A DNA stretch of 8,885 bases from Rhizobium sp. Q54 (GCA_945872035.1 CAMBYA010000079.1:1-8885), one strand, 5' to 3'; numbered from the stretch's first letter, positions 1-6,863 are shown. A program made the numbers and translations. Notes: a model not told the origin generated them from the sequence alone.

Positions 1-1794
1 GCGGCCCGGGCCGATCCCCGGCACCTCGTCGAGCTGTGATTTGGTCATGGACGCAGCGCGCTTCTGCCGGTGGGTGCCGATGGCGAAGCGGTGCACCTCG
101 TCGCGCACCCGCTGCAGGTAGTACATGACGGCGCCGCGCGGATCGAGGGTGAACGGCGCCCGCCCGGGCATGAAGAACCGTTCGCGGCCGGCGTTGCGAT
201 CCGGACCCTTGGCGATGGCGACGATGGCCAGATCCTCGATGCCCAGCTCGGCCAGCACGGCTTCGGCGGCGGAAAGCTGGCCCGCGCCGCCGTCGATGAG
301 CACCAGGTCGGGCCACTGGCCGCGGCTGCGCTCGGGATCGTCCTTCACCAGCCTGGCGAAACGGCGGGTCAGTACCTCGCGCATCATGCCGTAGTCGTCG
401 CCGGGGACGAGCTCGGTGTTCTTGATGTTGAACTTGCGGTAGCTGTTCTTGAGGAAACCGTCGGGCCCGGCGACGATCATGGCGCCGATGGCGCTGGTGC
501 CCGAAATGTGGCTGTTGTCATAGGCCTCGATCCGCCTGGGCGGTCCCTCCAGGTCGAAGATGCCGGCCAGTTCGGAAAGCACCAGCTGCTGCGAGGCGCT
601 TTCAGCCATCCGCAGGGCGAGTGCGTCCTTGGCGTTGCGCAGGGCGAGGTCGACCATTTTCGCCTTGTCGCCGCGCTTGGGGACCAGCAGCGCGACCTTG
701 CGCGGCGATTTCAGCGACAGCGCCTCCTCCATCAGCGGCCGCTCGGCGAAGTCATGGCTGATCAGGATGGTCTGCGGCGCCGGGCGGCTGTCGTAGAACT
801 GACCGATGAACGCCTCCAGCACCTCCTCGAGCCCCTGCGAGGAATCATGCCTGGGGAAGTAGGCGCGGTTGCCCCAGTTCTGCCCTGCCCTGAGGAAGAA
901 CACCTGCACGCAGCTCTGTGCGCCTTGCTGGTGGACGGCGATGACGTCGGCGTCCTCCACATCGCCCGCAGTGACGCCCTGATGGCCCTGGATGCTGGTC
1001 AGGGCCTTGATGCGATCACGGATGGCCGCGGCGCGCTCGAATTCCATGGCCTCGCTGGCGGCCATCATCTGCTCGGACAGGTCGCGCTGCACCCTCTGGC
1101 TCTTGCCGCCGAGAAAAGTGCGCGCGTCGTCGAGCAGCCCGGCATATTCTTCCTGTGTGACGCGGTCCACGCATGGCGCCGAACACCGCTTGATCTGGAA
1201 CAGCAGGCATGGACGCGTGCGCGCGTTGAACACGCCGTCCGAGCACGAGCGCAGCAGGAACGCCCGCTGCAGCGTGTTGAGGGTGGAGTTGACCGCGCCG
1301 GCCGAGGCGAACGGCCCGAAATAGTGCCCCTTTATGTTCTGGGCGCCCCGGTGCTTCTTGATCTGCGGCCATTGGTGGTCGGTGCGGATCAGGATGTAGG
1401 GGAAACTCTTGTCATCGCGCAGCAGCACATTGTAGGGCGGCATGTAGCGCTTGATGAGCTGCGCCTCGAGCAGCAGCGCCTGGCTTTCGGTCTCGGTGGT
1501 GACGACGATCAGGTCGTGGACGCGGCCGATCATCCGCGTCGTCCGGTTGGTGTGCGCCTTGCCACCGGCGTACTGGCCGACACGCGCCTTCAGGTTGCGC
1601 GCCTTGCCCACATACATGACGTCGCCATGCTGGTCGAGCATGCGGTAGACGCCGGGACCGGTCGATAGCTTGCGCGCCTTTGCCCGGATCAGCGCACGGC
1701 CGACAGGCGTCGGGACCGCGATCGGGGCGGCGGTCGATTCGGCTGCCCGATCTCCGTCAGCGGTGTCGTTTTCTTCGTCGGCAATTAAGGTCAT
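1..1794 (-). CDS. uvrC: UvrABC excinuclease subunit C (3' end outside window)
   Basis: UvrC makes the dual incision in nucleotide excision repair once UvrA/UvrB have marked damaged DNA. Residues 1-598 are present and the frame is open to base 1, where it ends in a helix-hairpin-helix-like PGIGPGR, so only the last few dozen residues are missing. The N-terminal GIY-YIG nuclease shows GVY (48-50) and YVGKARNLKARV (61-72). A Cys-containing segment (SCSDGVFNARTRPCL) and a UVR UvrB-binding helix (about 228-262) follow. The RNase H-like nuclease shows YDNSH with catalytic-type D426 and LIDGGAGQLSAAE with D501. A roughly 35-residue acidic, low-complexity leader precedes the domain. ATG at 1794 is the first ATG after an in-frame TAG; no clear Shine-Dalgarno precedes it, so a start near residue 32 is possible. 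It stands alone, 370 nt from folB. Confidence 0.97.
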   Translation of the reverse strand, partial: MTLIADEENDTADGDRAAESTAAPIAVPTPVGRALIRAKARKLSTGPGVYRMLDQHGDVMYVGKARNLKARVGQYAGGKAHTNRTTRMIGRVHDLIVVTTETESQALLLEAQLIKRYMPPYNVLLRDDKSFPYILIRTDHQWPQIKKHRGAQNIKGHYFGPFASAGAVNSTLNTLQRAFLLRSCSDGVFNARTRPCLLFQIKRCSAPCVDRVTQEEYAGLLDDARTFLGGKSQRVQRDLSEQMMAASEAMEFERAAAIRDRIKALTSIQGHQGVTAGDVEDADVIAVHQQGAQSCVQVFFLRAGQNWGNRAYFPRHDSSQGLEEVLEAFIGQFYDSRPAPQTILISHDFAERPLMEEALSLKSPRKVALLVPKRGDKAKMVDLALRNAKDALALRMAESASQQLVLSELAGIFDLEGPPRRIEAYDNSHISGTSAIGAMIVAGPDGFLKNSYRKFNIKNTELVPGDDYGMMREVLTRRFARLVKDDPERSRGQWPDLVLIDGGAGQLSAAEAVLAELGIEDLAIVAIAKGPDRNAGRERFFMPGRAPFTLDPRGAVMYYLQRVRDEVHRFAIGTHRQKRAASMTKSQLDEVPGIGPGR

Positions 1795-1912
1795 AGGTGC
1801 TGGCAACGTGGTTAAGCATCTGGACTCTAGGACGGATTGGGAAACCATTCCAACACGTCTGATCGGGTGCCCGAATACCCCATCGAATGAGGCAAGCAAT
1901 ATCCACGGAATC

Positions 1913-1921
1913 TGTGGATAA
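1913..1921 (-). promoter_or_regulatory. DnaA box, perfect
   Basis: TGTGGATAA on the plus strand is the exact complement of the high-affinity DnaA box TTATCCACA. A half-matching inverted copy (ATATCCACG) lies just to its left at 1899-1907. Confidence 0.6.
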
Positions 1922-1924
1922 CTC

Positions 1925-1933
1925 TGTGTAAAA
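1925..1933 (-). promoter_or_regulatory. Second DnaA box (relaxed consensus)
   Basis: TGTGTAAAA on the plus strand is TTTTACACA on the minus strand and fits the relaxed DnaA consensus TTWTNCACA. It has the same orientation as the perfect box and sits 12 bp away, roughly one helical turn, which suits cooperative DnaA binding. Confidence 0.45.
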
Positions 1934-1982
1934 GCTCTCGCGGCAGGCGTGTGGGCCGCAGAACCCTTGGAGTCTCATCGGG

Positions 1983-2001
1983 TTGCCCACTTTTTGGGCA
2001 A
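1983..2001. repeat. 7-bp inverted repeat, 5-nt loop
   Basis: Arms TTGCCCA (1983-1989) and TGGGCAA (1995-2001) enclose CTTTT. Neither strand has a following U-run, so it is not a typical intrinsic terminator. It borders the AT-rich tract and IHF-like site. Confidence 0.4.
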
Positions 2002-2014
2002 AATCAACAAGTTA
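2002..2014 (+). promoter_or_regulatory. IHF consensus match
   Basis: AATCAACAAGTTA matches WATCAANNNNTTR at every defined position and lies inside the AT-rich tract, about 75 bp from the DnaA boxes. IHF would bend the DNA here. Chance matches to this consensus are not rare, so binding is inference. Confidence 0.4.
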
Positions 2015-2043
2015 TTGAATATAAAAGGTTTTTGTTGTCGGCG

Positions 2044-2066
2044 GCGTCATCGAACGTTCATGACGC
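2044..2066. repeat. Near-perfect 23-nt palindrome
   Basis: GCGTCAT (2044-2050) pairs with ATGACGC (2060-2066), and between them GAACGTTC (2052-2059) is itself palindromic. This gives 11-bp arms with one bulged C at 2051. It does not fit the alphaproteobacterial LexA box (GTTC-N7-GTTC) and lacks a U-tract. It lies about 100 nt after the folB stop. It may be an operator or a hairpin ending folB transcription. Confidence 0.4.
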
Positions 2067-2164
2067 TGTAATCGATCGAGAGTCAAGTCCCCGCATGGGC
2101 CGATGTGTACAACTTTCGAAGATGTGACCGCTGCATCGCGGAATTGGGCGAATTGTGAAATTTT

Positions 2165-2575
2165 TCAGGCACTTGTCCGCTCGATCTCAACGCCCACGCT
2201 AGCGACGTTCGCAAACGCGTCCAGCTTCTCCACCCGCACCCGAACCGCAACCACCTCGGGTGTCGCCAGGATGTCCTGGGCAATCTCCTCGGCGAGAGTC
2301 TCCACCAGGTTTACGTGTCCCCGGGCGACGATCGCGGTGGTGTTGTCGACGACCTGCTGGTAGCAGACCACATGCTCGATATGGTCGGCGGGCAGCGGGT
2401 GCCGGTCGATCACCGACAAGTCCAGGTTGATGCGCAGCCGCTGCGGCACGCCCTGCTCGTGGGCGTGGATGCCGATATGGCCGTCGAGCATCAGATCGCG
2501 CACGAAGACATGGCGGATTCGCCGGTCGGCGTCGGCGATGCGGAACGGTACGACGGTGCTGTCGGGCTGGCTCAT
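2165..2575 (-). CDS. folB: Dihydroneopterin aldolase
   Basis: FolB cleaves 7,8-dihydroneopterin to 6-hydroxymethyl-dihydropterin and glycolaldehyde in the cytoplasmic folate pathway. At 136 aa it is near the usual 120-130, with a roughly 20-residue N-terminal extension. The family pattern is visible: RDLMLDGHIGIHAHEQG with E40, CYQQVVD with Y72, VETLAEEIAQ with E92, and RVRVEKLDAF with catalytic-type K117. The ATG overlaps the stop of the upstream reductase by ATGA, which implies translational coupling and a two-gene pterin operon. No promoter of its own is needed. Confidence 0.93.
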   Translation of the reverse strand: MSQPDSTVVPFRIADADRRIRHVFVRDLMLDGHIGIHAHEQGVPQRLRINLDLSVIDRHPLPADHIEHVVCYQQVVDNTTAIVARGHVNLVETLAEEIAQDILATPEVVAVRVRVEKLDAFANVASVGVEIERTSA

Positions 2576-3372
2576 TCCACCCCCATCACGTCCGGCGTCT
2601 GCCAGGCCAGATGCTGTCCGCCGTCGAGCGCGATCATCTGGCCGGTGACCGAGCCGGCTTCGAGGATGAAGGCGACGGCGGCGACGAATTCCTCGAGCGC
2701 CGGTCCGCGTTGCAGCGGCAGCGCGTCAACCTGGGCCCGGAAGTCGCCCGGCGCCTGCCGGATGTTGGGCAGCGTGGGGCCGGGGGCGATGGCGTTCACC
2801 CGGATGCGCGGCGCGAGCGCCTGCGCCAGGGTCTGGGTGAGGGTCCACAGCGCGGCCTTGCTGACCGTGTAGGAGGTGAACAGCGGCGTCAACCGCAGCA
2901 CCCGCTGGTCGATCAGGTTGATGACGTTGCCGGTCTCGCCCTCGGGAAGCTGGGCGGCGAGCTGCTGGGCCAGCACAAGCGGCGCGCGCAGGTTCACATC
3001 CATATGCATGTCCCAGCTCTCGCGGGTGGCGGTCAGGGCATCGTCGCGCTCGAACACCGAGGCGTTGTTGACCACGCAGGTGACCGGCCCGAGCATGGCC
3101 CCGGCGCGGGTTACCAGCGATTCCACCTGCACCTCGTCGGCCAGGTCCGCCGGCACCGCGAACGCCCGGCCGCCGAGGCGCTCTATGTCGCCCACCGTCG
3201 CCTTGGCCGCCTCGTCCGAATGATGATAATGCACCGCCACTGCCCAGCCTCTCCCGGCAAGGCCGAGGGCGATGGCGCGACCGATGCGGGCGCCGGCGCC
3301 GGTGACCAGCGCTGTCCTTACCGTATGGGTGTTCATGAACCGATTCGGCGTCGCGGTTTCCAGTTTGGCCAT
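2572..3372 (-). CDS. FolM/PTR1-like SDR, probable dihydropteridine reductase
   Basis: A classical short-chain dehydrogenase of 266 aa, or 254 from the internal Met13. The NADP-binding loop is TGAGARIG (24-31), where TGxxxRxG (Arg in place of the usual Gly) is typical of pteridine reductases. HYHHSDEAA (48-56) resembles the NADPH-selecting HYHRS stretch of PTR1, and NNAS is at 102-105. The active site shows D155, Y168 and K172, matching the D-(13)-Y-(4)-K spacing of PTR1/FolM rather than the usual S-Y-K. It is likely to reduce dihydromonapterin, dihydrobiopterin or dihydrofolate with NADPH. Coupling to folB supports a pterin role. The start is uncertain: at 3372 AGGAG abuts the ATG with no spacer, while Met13 (3336) lacks a Shine-Dalgarno. 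Substrate is inferred. Confidence 0.85.
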   Translation of the reverse strand: MAKLETATPNRFMNTHTVRTALVTGAGARIGRAIALGLAGRGWAVAVHYHHSDEAAKATVGDIERLGGRAFAVPADLADEVQVESLVTRAGAMLGPVTCVVNNASVFERDDALTATRESWDMHMDVNLRAPLVLAQQLAAQLPEGETGNVINLIDQRVLRLTPLFTSYTVSKAALWTLTQTLAQALAPRIRVNAIAPGPTLPNIRQAPGDFRAQVDALPLQRGPALEEFVAAVAFILEAGSVTGQMIALDGGQHLAWQTPDVMGVE

Positions 3373-3388
3373 CTCCTATATAGGAGAT
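3371..3388. promoter_or_regulatory. 18-bp perfect palindrome over reductase start
   Basis: ATCTCCTATATAGGAGAT is perfectly self-complementary and includes the first two bases of the upstream start codon (ATG 3372-3370). On the minus strand TATATA (3382-3377) could be a -10 box, putting the transcription start at about 3370-3372. The mRNA would then be leaderless or start translation at Met13. It could equally be an operator for an unknown dimeric repressor. Confidence 0.5.
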
Positions 3389-3460
3389 CGGGCGGTTCAG
3401 GAAACCCGGCGTGTCTCAGGGCAGCCTTGCGACGAGATCCGCGAGGTCCCGCGCATGTAA

Positions 3461-3503
3461 GAGTGCCCGGGCCGCGCGGGAGAAGGACGCGGCCCGGGCA
3501 CTC
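3461..3503 (-). terminator. Strong GC hairpin after permease
   Basis: Perfect 16-bp arms (3461-3476 and 3488-3503), including the palindrome CCCGGG, enclose an 11-nt loop. It begins about 13 nt past the permease stop codon on the minus strand and fits an operon-end transcription stop or mRNA-stabilising hairpin. The following minus-strand sequence is CTTACATG rather than a U-run, so intrinsic termination may be weak. Confidence 0.6.
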
Positions 3504-3515
3504 CGCCCCCTTCGA

Positions 3516-5072
3516 CTATTCGAGAGGAGATTCCTCTCCTTTGGGCATGTAGTGGAAGGCGAGACAGACCAGCCCCATCATCACGTAGCCAAGGGCGACC
3601 GGCGCCGAGTTGCCGAAGCCCAGCGCGGTGCCATTGATGAAGCCGAAATAGGCGAGGGCGGCTCCCGCCATCGAGTAGGAGGCCGCATGGATGAACTTGC
3701 GGTCGATGATGAACGCGGCGATCGCGCCCAGCACCATGCCCGCCAGCACCGCGCCGCCGCCCAGCAGTTCCATGCCGTGATAGATCACCCCCGATGCCGC
3801 CAACTTGTCCATGCCGACCGCCGCCGCCGTGGTGCCGGCGGCATTGAGCGCGCCGTCGATCTGGTTCTGCGCCCAGGCGGCGATGTTGGGCAGAATGGCG
3901 AGCACGACGGCCGGCGCGTGCGCCGAGGGCACCGCCTGGAACGACTGGGCGCCGATAACGAGACCGATATAGAGCAGGATCGGCACGATCACCACCAGCG
4001 GCACCACCGCCAGCAGCAGCGCGGTCAGGCCCAGGAAACAGACCAGCGCGATCACCACGCCGGTTGCCAGCGAATAGCCGATGCGGCCGCCGACCGCCTT
4101 CCAGCCGGGATGGCCGATCTAGACCGCCGGCGGGAACGGGCTGCCAAGCGCGGCGCCAACCATGGCGCCAAGGCCGTCGGCGACCAGCACCTTGCGCAGG
4201 TTGTAGTCGTCGCCCGCGGCGGAGGCGCTTTCCACGTTGTTCATGGCCTCGGTGAAATTGTAGATGCCGAGCGGAACGGCGGTGACCAGCAACGGTCCGA
4301 TATCGGAAAGACCGGTCAGGAAGGCGCTCGACGGGATCGGTGGATGGACGCTGAACTGCGCAAGTGATGCGCCGACGGCCGAGGGTTCCATGATCTGCTG
4401 CACGCCCGAGATGGTCGCCGCCCAGGCCAGCAGGGTGCCGAGCACCACGGCGACGAGGCCGGCCGGCGAGTTGAGCGGCAGCTTCACGTTGGCGGTCCAG
4501 CAGCCCAGGATGATCGCCAGGGTCAGGAAGCCGAGCCACGGCGTCTCCCAGGTCTGGAAGGCAGGCCGCATGGAAATGAAGGCGATGGAGATGCCGGCAA
4601 GCGTTCCCAGCATGGCGGCGCGCGGCGTCCACTTGCGCACCGCCGGGCCGACGAAGGCGCCCAGCAGCACGATCACGCCGATGACGAACGCCCAGGCCAG
4701 GCCCGCTTCCCAGGCGAGGATGGGATCGCCCGTCTTCAGGTAGACCGGCAGCATGATCAGGAACACGACGATGAACATGTGCGGGACGCTGGGTCCGTAG
4801 GGCAGGGCGGTGACGTCGGAGCGGCCGCTCTTTTGCGCCAGCCGGTAGGCGAGCCAGGCGTAGAACAGGTTGCCGATCGGCAGCGCGATGCCCAGCGCCG
4901 GCAGGATGCGCCCGAAGACGATATCCTCGGGCAGCTTGACCACGCCCAGGCAAAGGCCGGTCAGGACGATGACGTTGAGCACCACGTTGGTGAACAGCCC
5001 GAAGAAGCCGTTCCAGTCGCCCGATACCCACCATTTCGGCTTATAGCCGGCGCCCATGGTCGTCGTAGACAT
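3516..5072 (-). pseudogene. COG2252/NCS2-type nucleobase permease with in-frame TAG
   Basis: An inner-membrane purine/pyrimidine-type permease of 518 sense codons plus one internal stop. The N-terminal 317 residues and C-terminal 200 residues are in the same frame, separated only by TAG at codon 318 (4119-4121). Multiple hydrophobic segments run throughout (for example LFTNVVLNVIVLTGLCLGVV, FIVVFLIMLPVYL, LVCFLGLTALLLAVVPLVV). The conserved half-repeat GSPFPPAV-stop-IGHPGWKA aligns with family members that usually have Tyr at that site, as in FP..VYIGHPGWKA, so TAC or TAT changed to TAG. The start has AAGGAG 7 nt away. It is the last gene of the operon, 48 nt after the hydrolase, so uptake of that operon's substrate is its likely role. 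Reinitiation at GTG 4058 lacks a Shine-Dalgarno. The mutation is recent or a sequencing error, as the rest is intact. Confidence 0.85.
4119..4121 (-). other. Premature amber codon in permease
   Basis: The minus-strand codon TAG replaces an expected Tyr codon between PPAV and IGHPGW. The reading frame before and after is identical and free of other stops. Genuine TAG stops end this permease, the GntR gene and hpxZ, which argues against TAG being reassigned. Confidence 0.85.
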
Positions 5073-5120
5073 GTTCCCTCTCCTTGTTGCTCGAAACGGC
5101 TCAGACGTGCGTGTAACCGG

Positions 5121-5783
5121 TCAGGCGATGGCGGCGATGACGGCGGGCGAACTGGCCACCCAGCCGAAGATGCCGCCCTGCGCCTTGATCATGCGGAGCC
5201 CCATTTCCTGGAATTCCGGGAAGTACGAGCCGCAGCAGTCCTCGACGACCAGGCAGTCGAAGCCGCGGTCATTGGCTTCGCGCACGGTGGTATGGACGCA
5301 CACCTCGGTGGTGACGCCGCAGACGACGAGCTTCTCCATGCCCCGGTTGCGCAGGATCTCCTCGAGGTCGGTGGCGTGGAACGCGCCTTTGCCGGGTTTG
5401 TCGATCACCGGCTCGCCCTCCATGGGATAGAGCTCGGGAATGATGTCGTGGCCGGTCTCGCCGCGGACCAGGATCCGGCCCATGGGGCCGGCATCGCCGA
5501 TGGTCACCGGGAACCGGCCGCGGCGTTTCTTGGCCGGCGTCAGGTCGCTGAGTTCGGGTTCGTGGCCCTCGCGGGTGTGGATCACCATCATGCCGGCCGC
5601 CCGGAACGCCGCCAGCAGTGCCTTCGTCGGCTCGATGGTCCGGCGCAGCAGCGACACGTCGTTGCCGAGCGCTTCGCCGAAGCCGCCCGGCTCCAGGAAA
5701 TCGCGCTGCATGTCGATGATCACCAGCGCCGTGGTCTCCGGGTCGAACTCGAAGTCATAGGGGTCCGCGTCGATGCTCAACAT
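5121..5783 (-). CDS. Isochorismatase-family cysteine hydrolase, biuret-hydrolase-like
   Basis: A 220-aa cytoplasmic amidohydrolase of the isochorismatase fold. The family triad is present: D24 (VIIDMQRDF), K129 (IDKPGKGAF) and C162 ([11 protein letters not shown]), with the cis-peptide-type VTT just before the Cys. The stretches [43 protein letters not shown] and EDCCG, and Q202 in KAQGGIFG, strongly recall rhizobial biuret hydrolase (BiuH, biuret to allophanate plus ammonia). This comparison is from memory. Start at 5783 is chosen because AGGAGG (5796-5791) lies 7 nt upstream; the frame extends to 5870 but that leader is unlike the family. It lies between the beta-barrel and permease genes in one operon. 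Alternatives are RutB-like or other ureido/amide hydrolases. Confidence 0.88.
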   Translation of the reverse strand: MLSIDADPYDFEFDPETTALVIIDMQRDFLEPGGFGEALGNDVSLLRRTIEPTKALLAAFRAAGMMVIHTREGHEPELSDLTPAKKRRGRFPVTIGDAGPMGRILVRGETGHDIIPELYPMEGEPVIDKPGKGAFHATDLEEILRNRGMEKLVVCGVTTEVCVHTTVREANDRGFDCLVVEDCCGSYFPEFQEMGLRMIKAQGGIFGWVASSPAVIAAIA

Positions 5784-5811
5784 GGGCTCTCCTCCTGTCC
5801 GGGGGCTGTGG

Positions 5812-5835
5812 GACGCGGCGGCCGTCGCCGCCGTC
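5812..5835. repeat. Intercistronic GC hairpin
   Basis: GGCGGC (5817-5822) pairs with GCCGCC (5827-5832) around CGTC. Flanking GAC/GTC extends the stem after a 2-nt bulge. It lies in the 89-nt gap between the beta-barrel and hydrolase genes and could protect or partly attenuate the transcript. There is no U-run. Confidence 0.3.
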
Positions 5836-5872
5836 TCATCAGAAGGGTCTGTGCAATTTTCGCGCCGCATGG

Positions 5873-6745
5873 TCAGAACCCCATGCCGATGCTGAACGAG
5901 CCGACCACGTAATCCTTGTGGCCGTCGCCCGTCGGGTCGGCGGTGCCGATCAGGGTCTGCGCGACGCGCAGCTGTTCGTTGAGGAAGGCGTAGTACTGGA
6001 CGCCAATGGCCGTGTACCAGTTACCCAGACGCTGCGGGATGAAAGTCAGCGGCAGCTTCAGGCTCAGGCCGGTGCTGAACACGCCGACATTCTCGGTGCC
6101 GCCCCAATAGGCCTTGGGGCCGACCGTGATCCAGGTCGGTGCGCTGAGGTTGGCGGTGGTGCCGAACATGTTGAAGCCGATGTTGGGCTTCATGCCGATC
6201 TCGACGTCGAAGGTGTCGCCGGGCTTGCCGGTGACGACGGTGGAATCGCCCGAGATGGCCCAGAAGAATTTCACATAGGGCTGGATCGACCAGGAGCGGT
6301 CTTTGACGGCATCGTCGTAGTTAAGCGAGAATTCGAGGTTGCGCTCGGTCTTGAAGTTGTTGGGTGGGCTGATGAATTCGACATATTGCGCGCCGAGCGT
6401 CCAGCGTTTGGCGAGCTGGAAGTTGAGGCCGACGAACCAGTCGAACTCGTTGAATGCTCCGACCGTGGGATCCTTCTGGGCGGTGGCGATGTTGCTCCAT
6501 GTGCCGAACACCATGGACACGCCGCTTAGCGTCTCCTCCGGTGCGTTGTGAAGACCAAGGACGAGGCCGTTCAGCACCTGGATGGTGACGCCGTCATTGA
6601 CCACCATTAAGCCGCGCGGGGTGATGTAGGCGTTCTTCACCGATACGTCGAGGAAGCCATGAATATCCAGCCCGTCTGCCCGCGCCGCAGTCGAGCCTGT
6701 CATCATCGCCAGAGCCGCCATGAATCCCGCCAGCCATCTGTTCAT
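5873..6745 (-). CDS. Outer-membrane beta-barrel protein, putative porin
   Basis: A 290-aa protein with a clear Sec signal peptide (basic start MNR, hydrophobic core [11 protein letters not shown], cleavage after ARA at residue 23). The mature part is rich in alternating aromatic/polar strands ([33 protein letters not shown]) and ends in SFSIGMGF with the terminal Phe that marks BAM-assembled barrels. It loosely resembles the TorF/gcw_chp putative porins, but I cannot assign a family firmly. Start 6745 is chosen because AGGAGA (6758-6753) lies 7 nt upstream and gives the signal peptide; the frame runs 31 codons further without one. It is the first gene of the operon with the amidohydrolase and permease, so it may admit small polar nitrogen compounds. 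Confidence 0.8.
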   Translation of the reverse strand: MNRWLAGFMAALAMMTGSTAARADGLDIHGFLDVSVKNAYITPRGLMVVNDGVTIQVLNGLVLGLHNAPEETLSGVSMVFGTWSNIATAQKDPTVGAFNEFDWFVGLNFQLAKRWTLGAQYVEFISPPNNFKTERNLEFSLNYDDAVKDRSWSIQPYVKFFWAISGDSTVVTGKPGDTFDVEIGMKPNIGFNMFGTTANLSAPTWITVGPKAYWGGTENVGVFSTGLSLKLPLTFIPQRLGNWYTAIGVQYYAFLNEQLRVAQTLIGTADPTGDGHKDYVVGSFSIGMGF

Positions 6746-6804
6746 TGGGTCATCTCCTGCGCTACTGGGCCTCCGGCACCACGCCGATCGCCACATCGTC
6801 CATT

Positions 6805-6840
6805 TCGCATGCAAAATAGGACACAAGATTGCATGCATAA
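6805..6840. promoter_or_regulatory. Paired GCATGC operator-like sites
   Basis: Two copies of a related 14-mer, TTCGCATGCAAAAT and ATTGCATGCATAAT (11 of 14 identical), are centred on the palindrome GCATGC at 6807-6812 and 6831-6836. The centres are 24 bp apart. They lie just downstream of the putative porin-operon promoter, suiting a dimeric regulator such as the adjacent GntR protein. Confidence 0.45.
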
Positions 6841-6847
6841 TTGTATA

Positions 6848-6863
6848 TGAAACGGGTGTGCCA
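6848..6863 (-). promoter_or_regulatory. Sigma-54-like promoter element
   Basis: The minus strand reads TGGCACACCCGTTTCA, which fits TGGCAC-N5-TTGCW except that the -12 GC is TC. The predicted start near 6838 would give a leader of about 93 nt to the porin gene. RpoN control would suit nitrogen scavenging, but the -12 mismatch is serious. An overlapping TACAAT (6845-6840) could instead be a sigma-70 -10 box. Confidence 0.25.

Larger units (their letters stand above)
1795..2164. promoter_or_regulatory. Intergenic region uvrC-folB with oriC-like signals
   Basis: This 370-nt stretch has no convincing gene. It holds two consensus DnaA boxes (1913-1921, 1925-1933), a perfect IHF consensus (2002-2014), an AT-rich tract of about 48 nt (1990-2037), three GANTC sites (1823-1827, 1970-1974, 2080-2084) and two inverted repeats (1983-2001, 2044-2066). 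It must also carry the uvrC promoter; a weak minus-strand candidate is TTGCTT then TATTCG with a 16-nt spacer just downstream of the DnaA boxes. Short open frames here (for example 77 codons on the minus strand from 1990) have no recognisable protein. Confidence 0.5.

Noticed and set aside
70..1668. Long plus-strand open frame (532 codons) opposite uvrC
   Set aside because: The minus strand encodes a clear UvrC with all domains. The plus frame is a GC-driven antisense shadow without recognisable motifs.
1983..2001. Intrinsic terminator for folB
   Set aside because: The stem is followed by no U-run on the minus strand and lies 160 nt past the stop codon.
3417..3475. Short minus-strand string LLHARDLADLVARLP then stop, resembling a cytochrome c tail
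   Set aside because: Only about 15 residues, without upstream coding in that frame and overlapping the hairpin. Too short to call a gene remnant.
2611..3552. Plus-strand frame of 313 codons opposite the reductase
   Set aside because: Shadow of the SDR gene; no start signal and no domain seen.
4119..4121. TAG read as pyrrolysine or genome-wide amber reassignment
   Set aside because: TAG ends three genes in this window at the expected lengths, and the site is a Tyr position in relatives.
3397..5034. 545-codon minus-strand frame across the permease
   Set aside because: It is Arg/Gly/Pro-rich out-of-frame translation. The hydrophobic permease frame, strong ribosome site and conserved motifs lie in the other frame.
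4779..5912. Plus-strand frame of 377 codons opposite permease start and hydrolase
   Set aside because: Antisense to two well-supported genes, with composition typical of shadow frames (His/Asp/Ala/Gly-rich).
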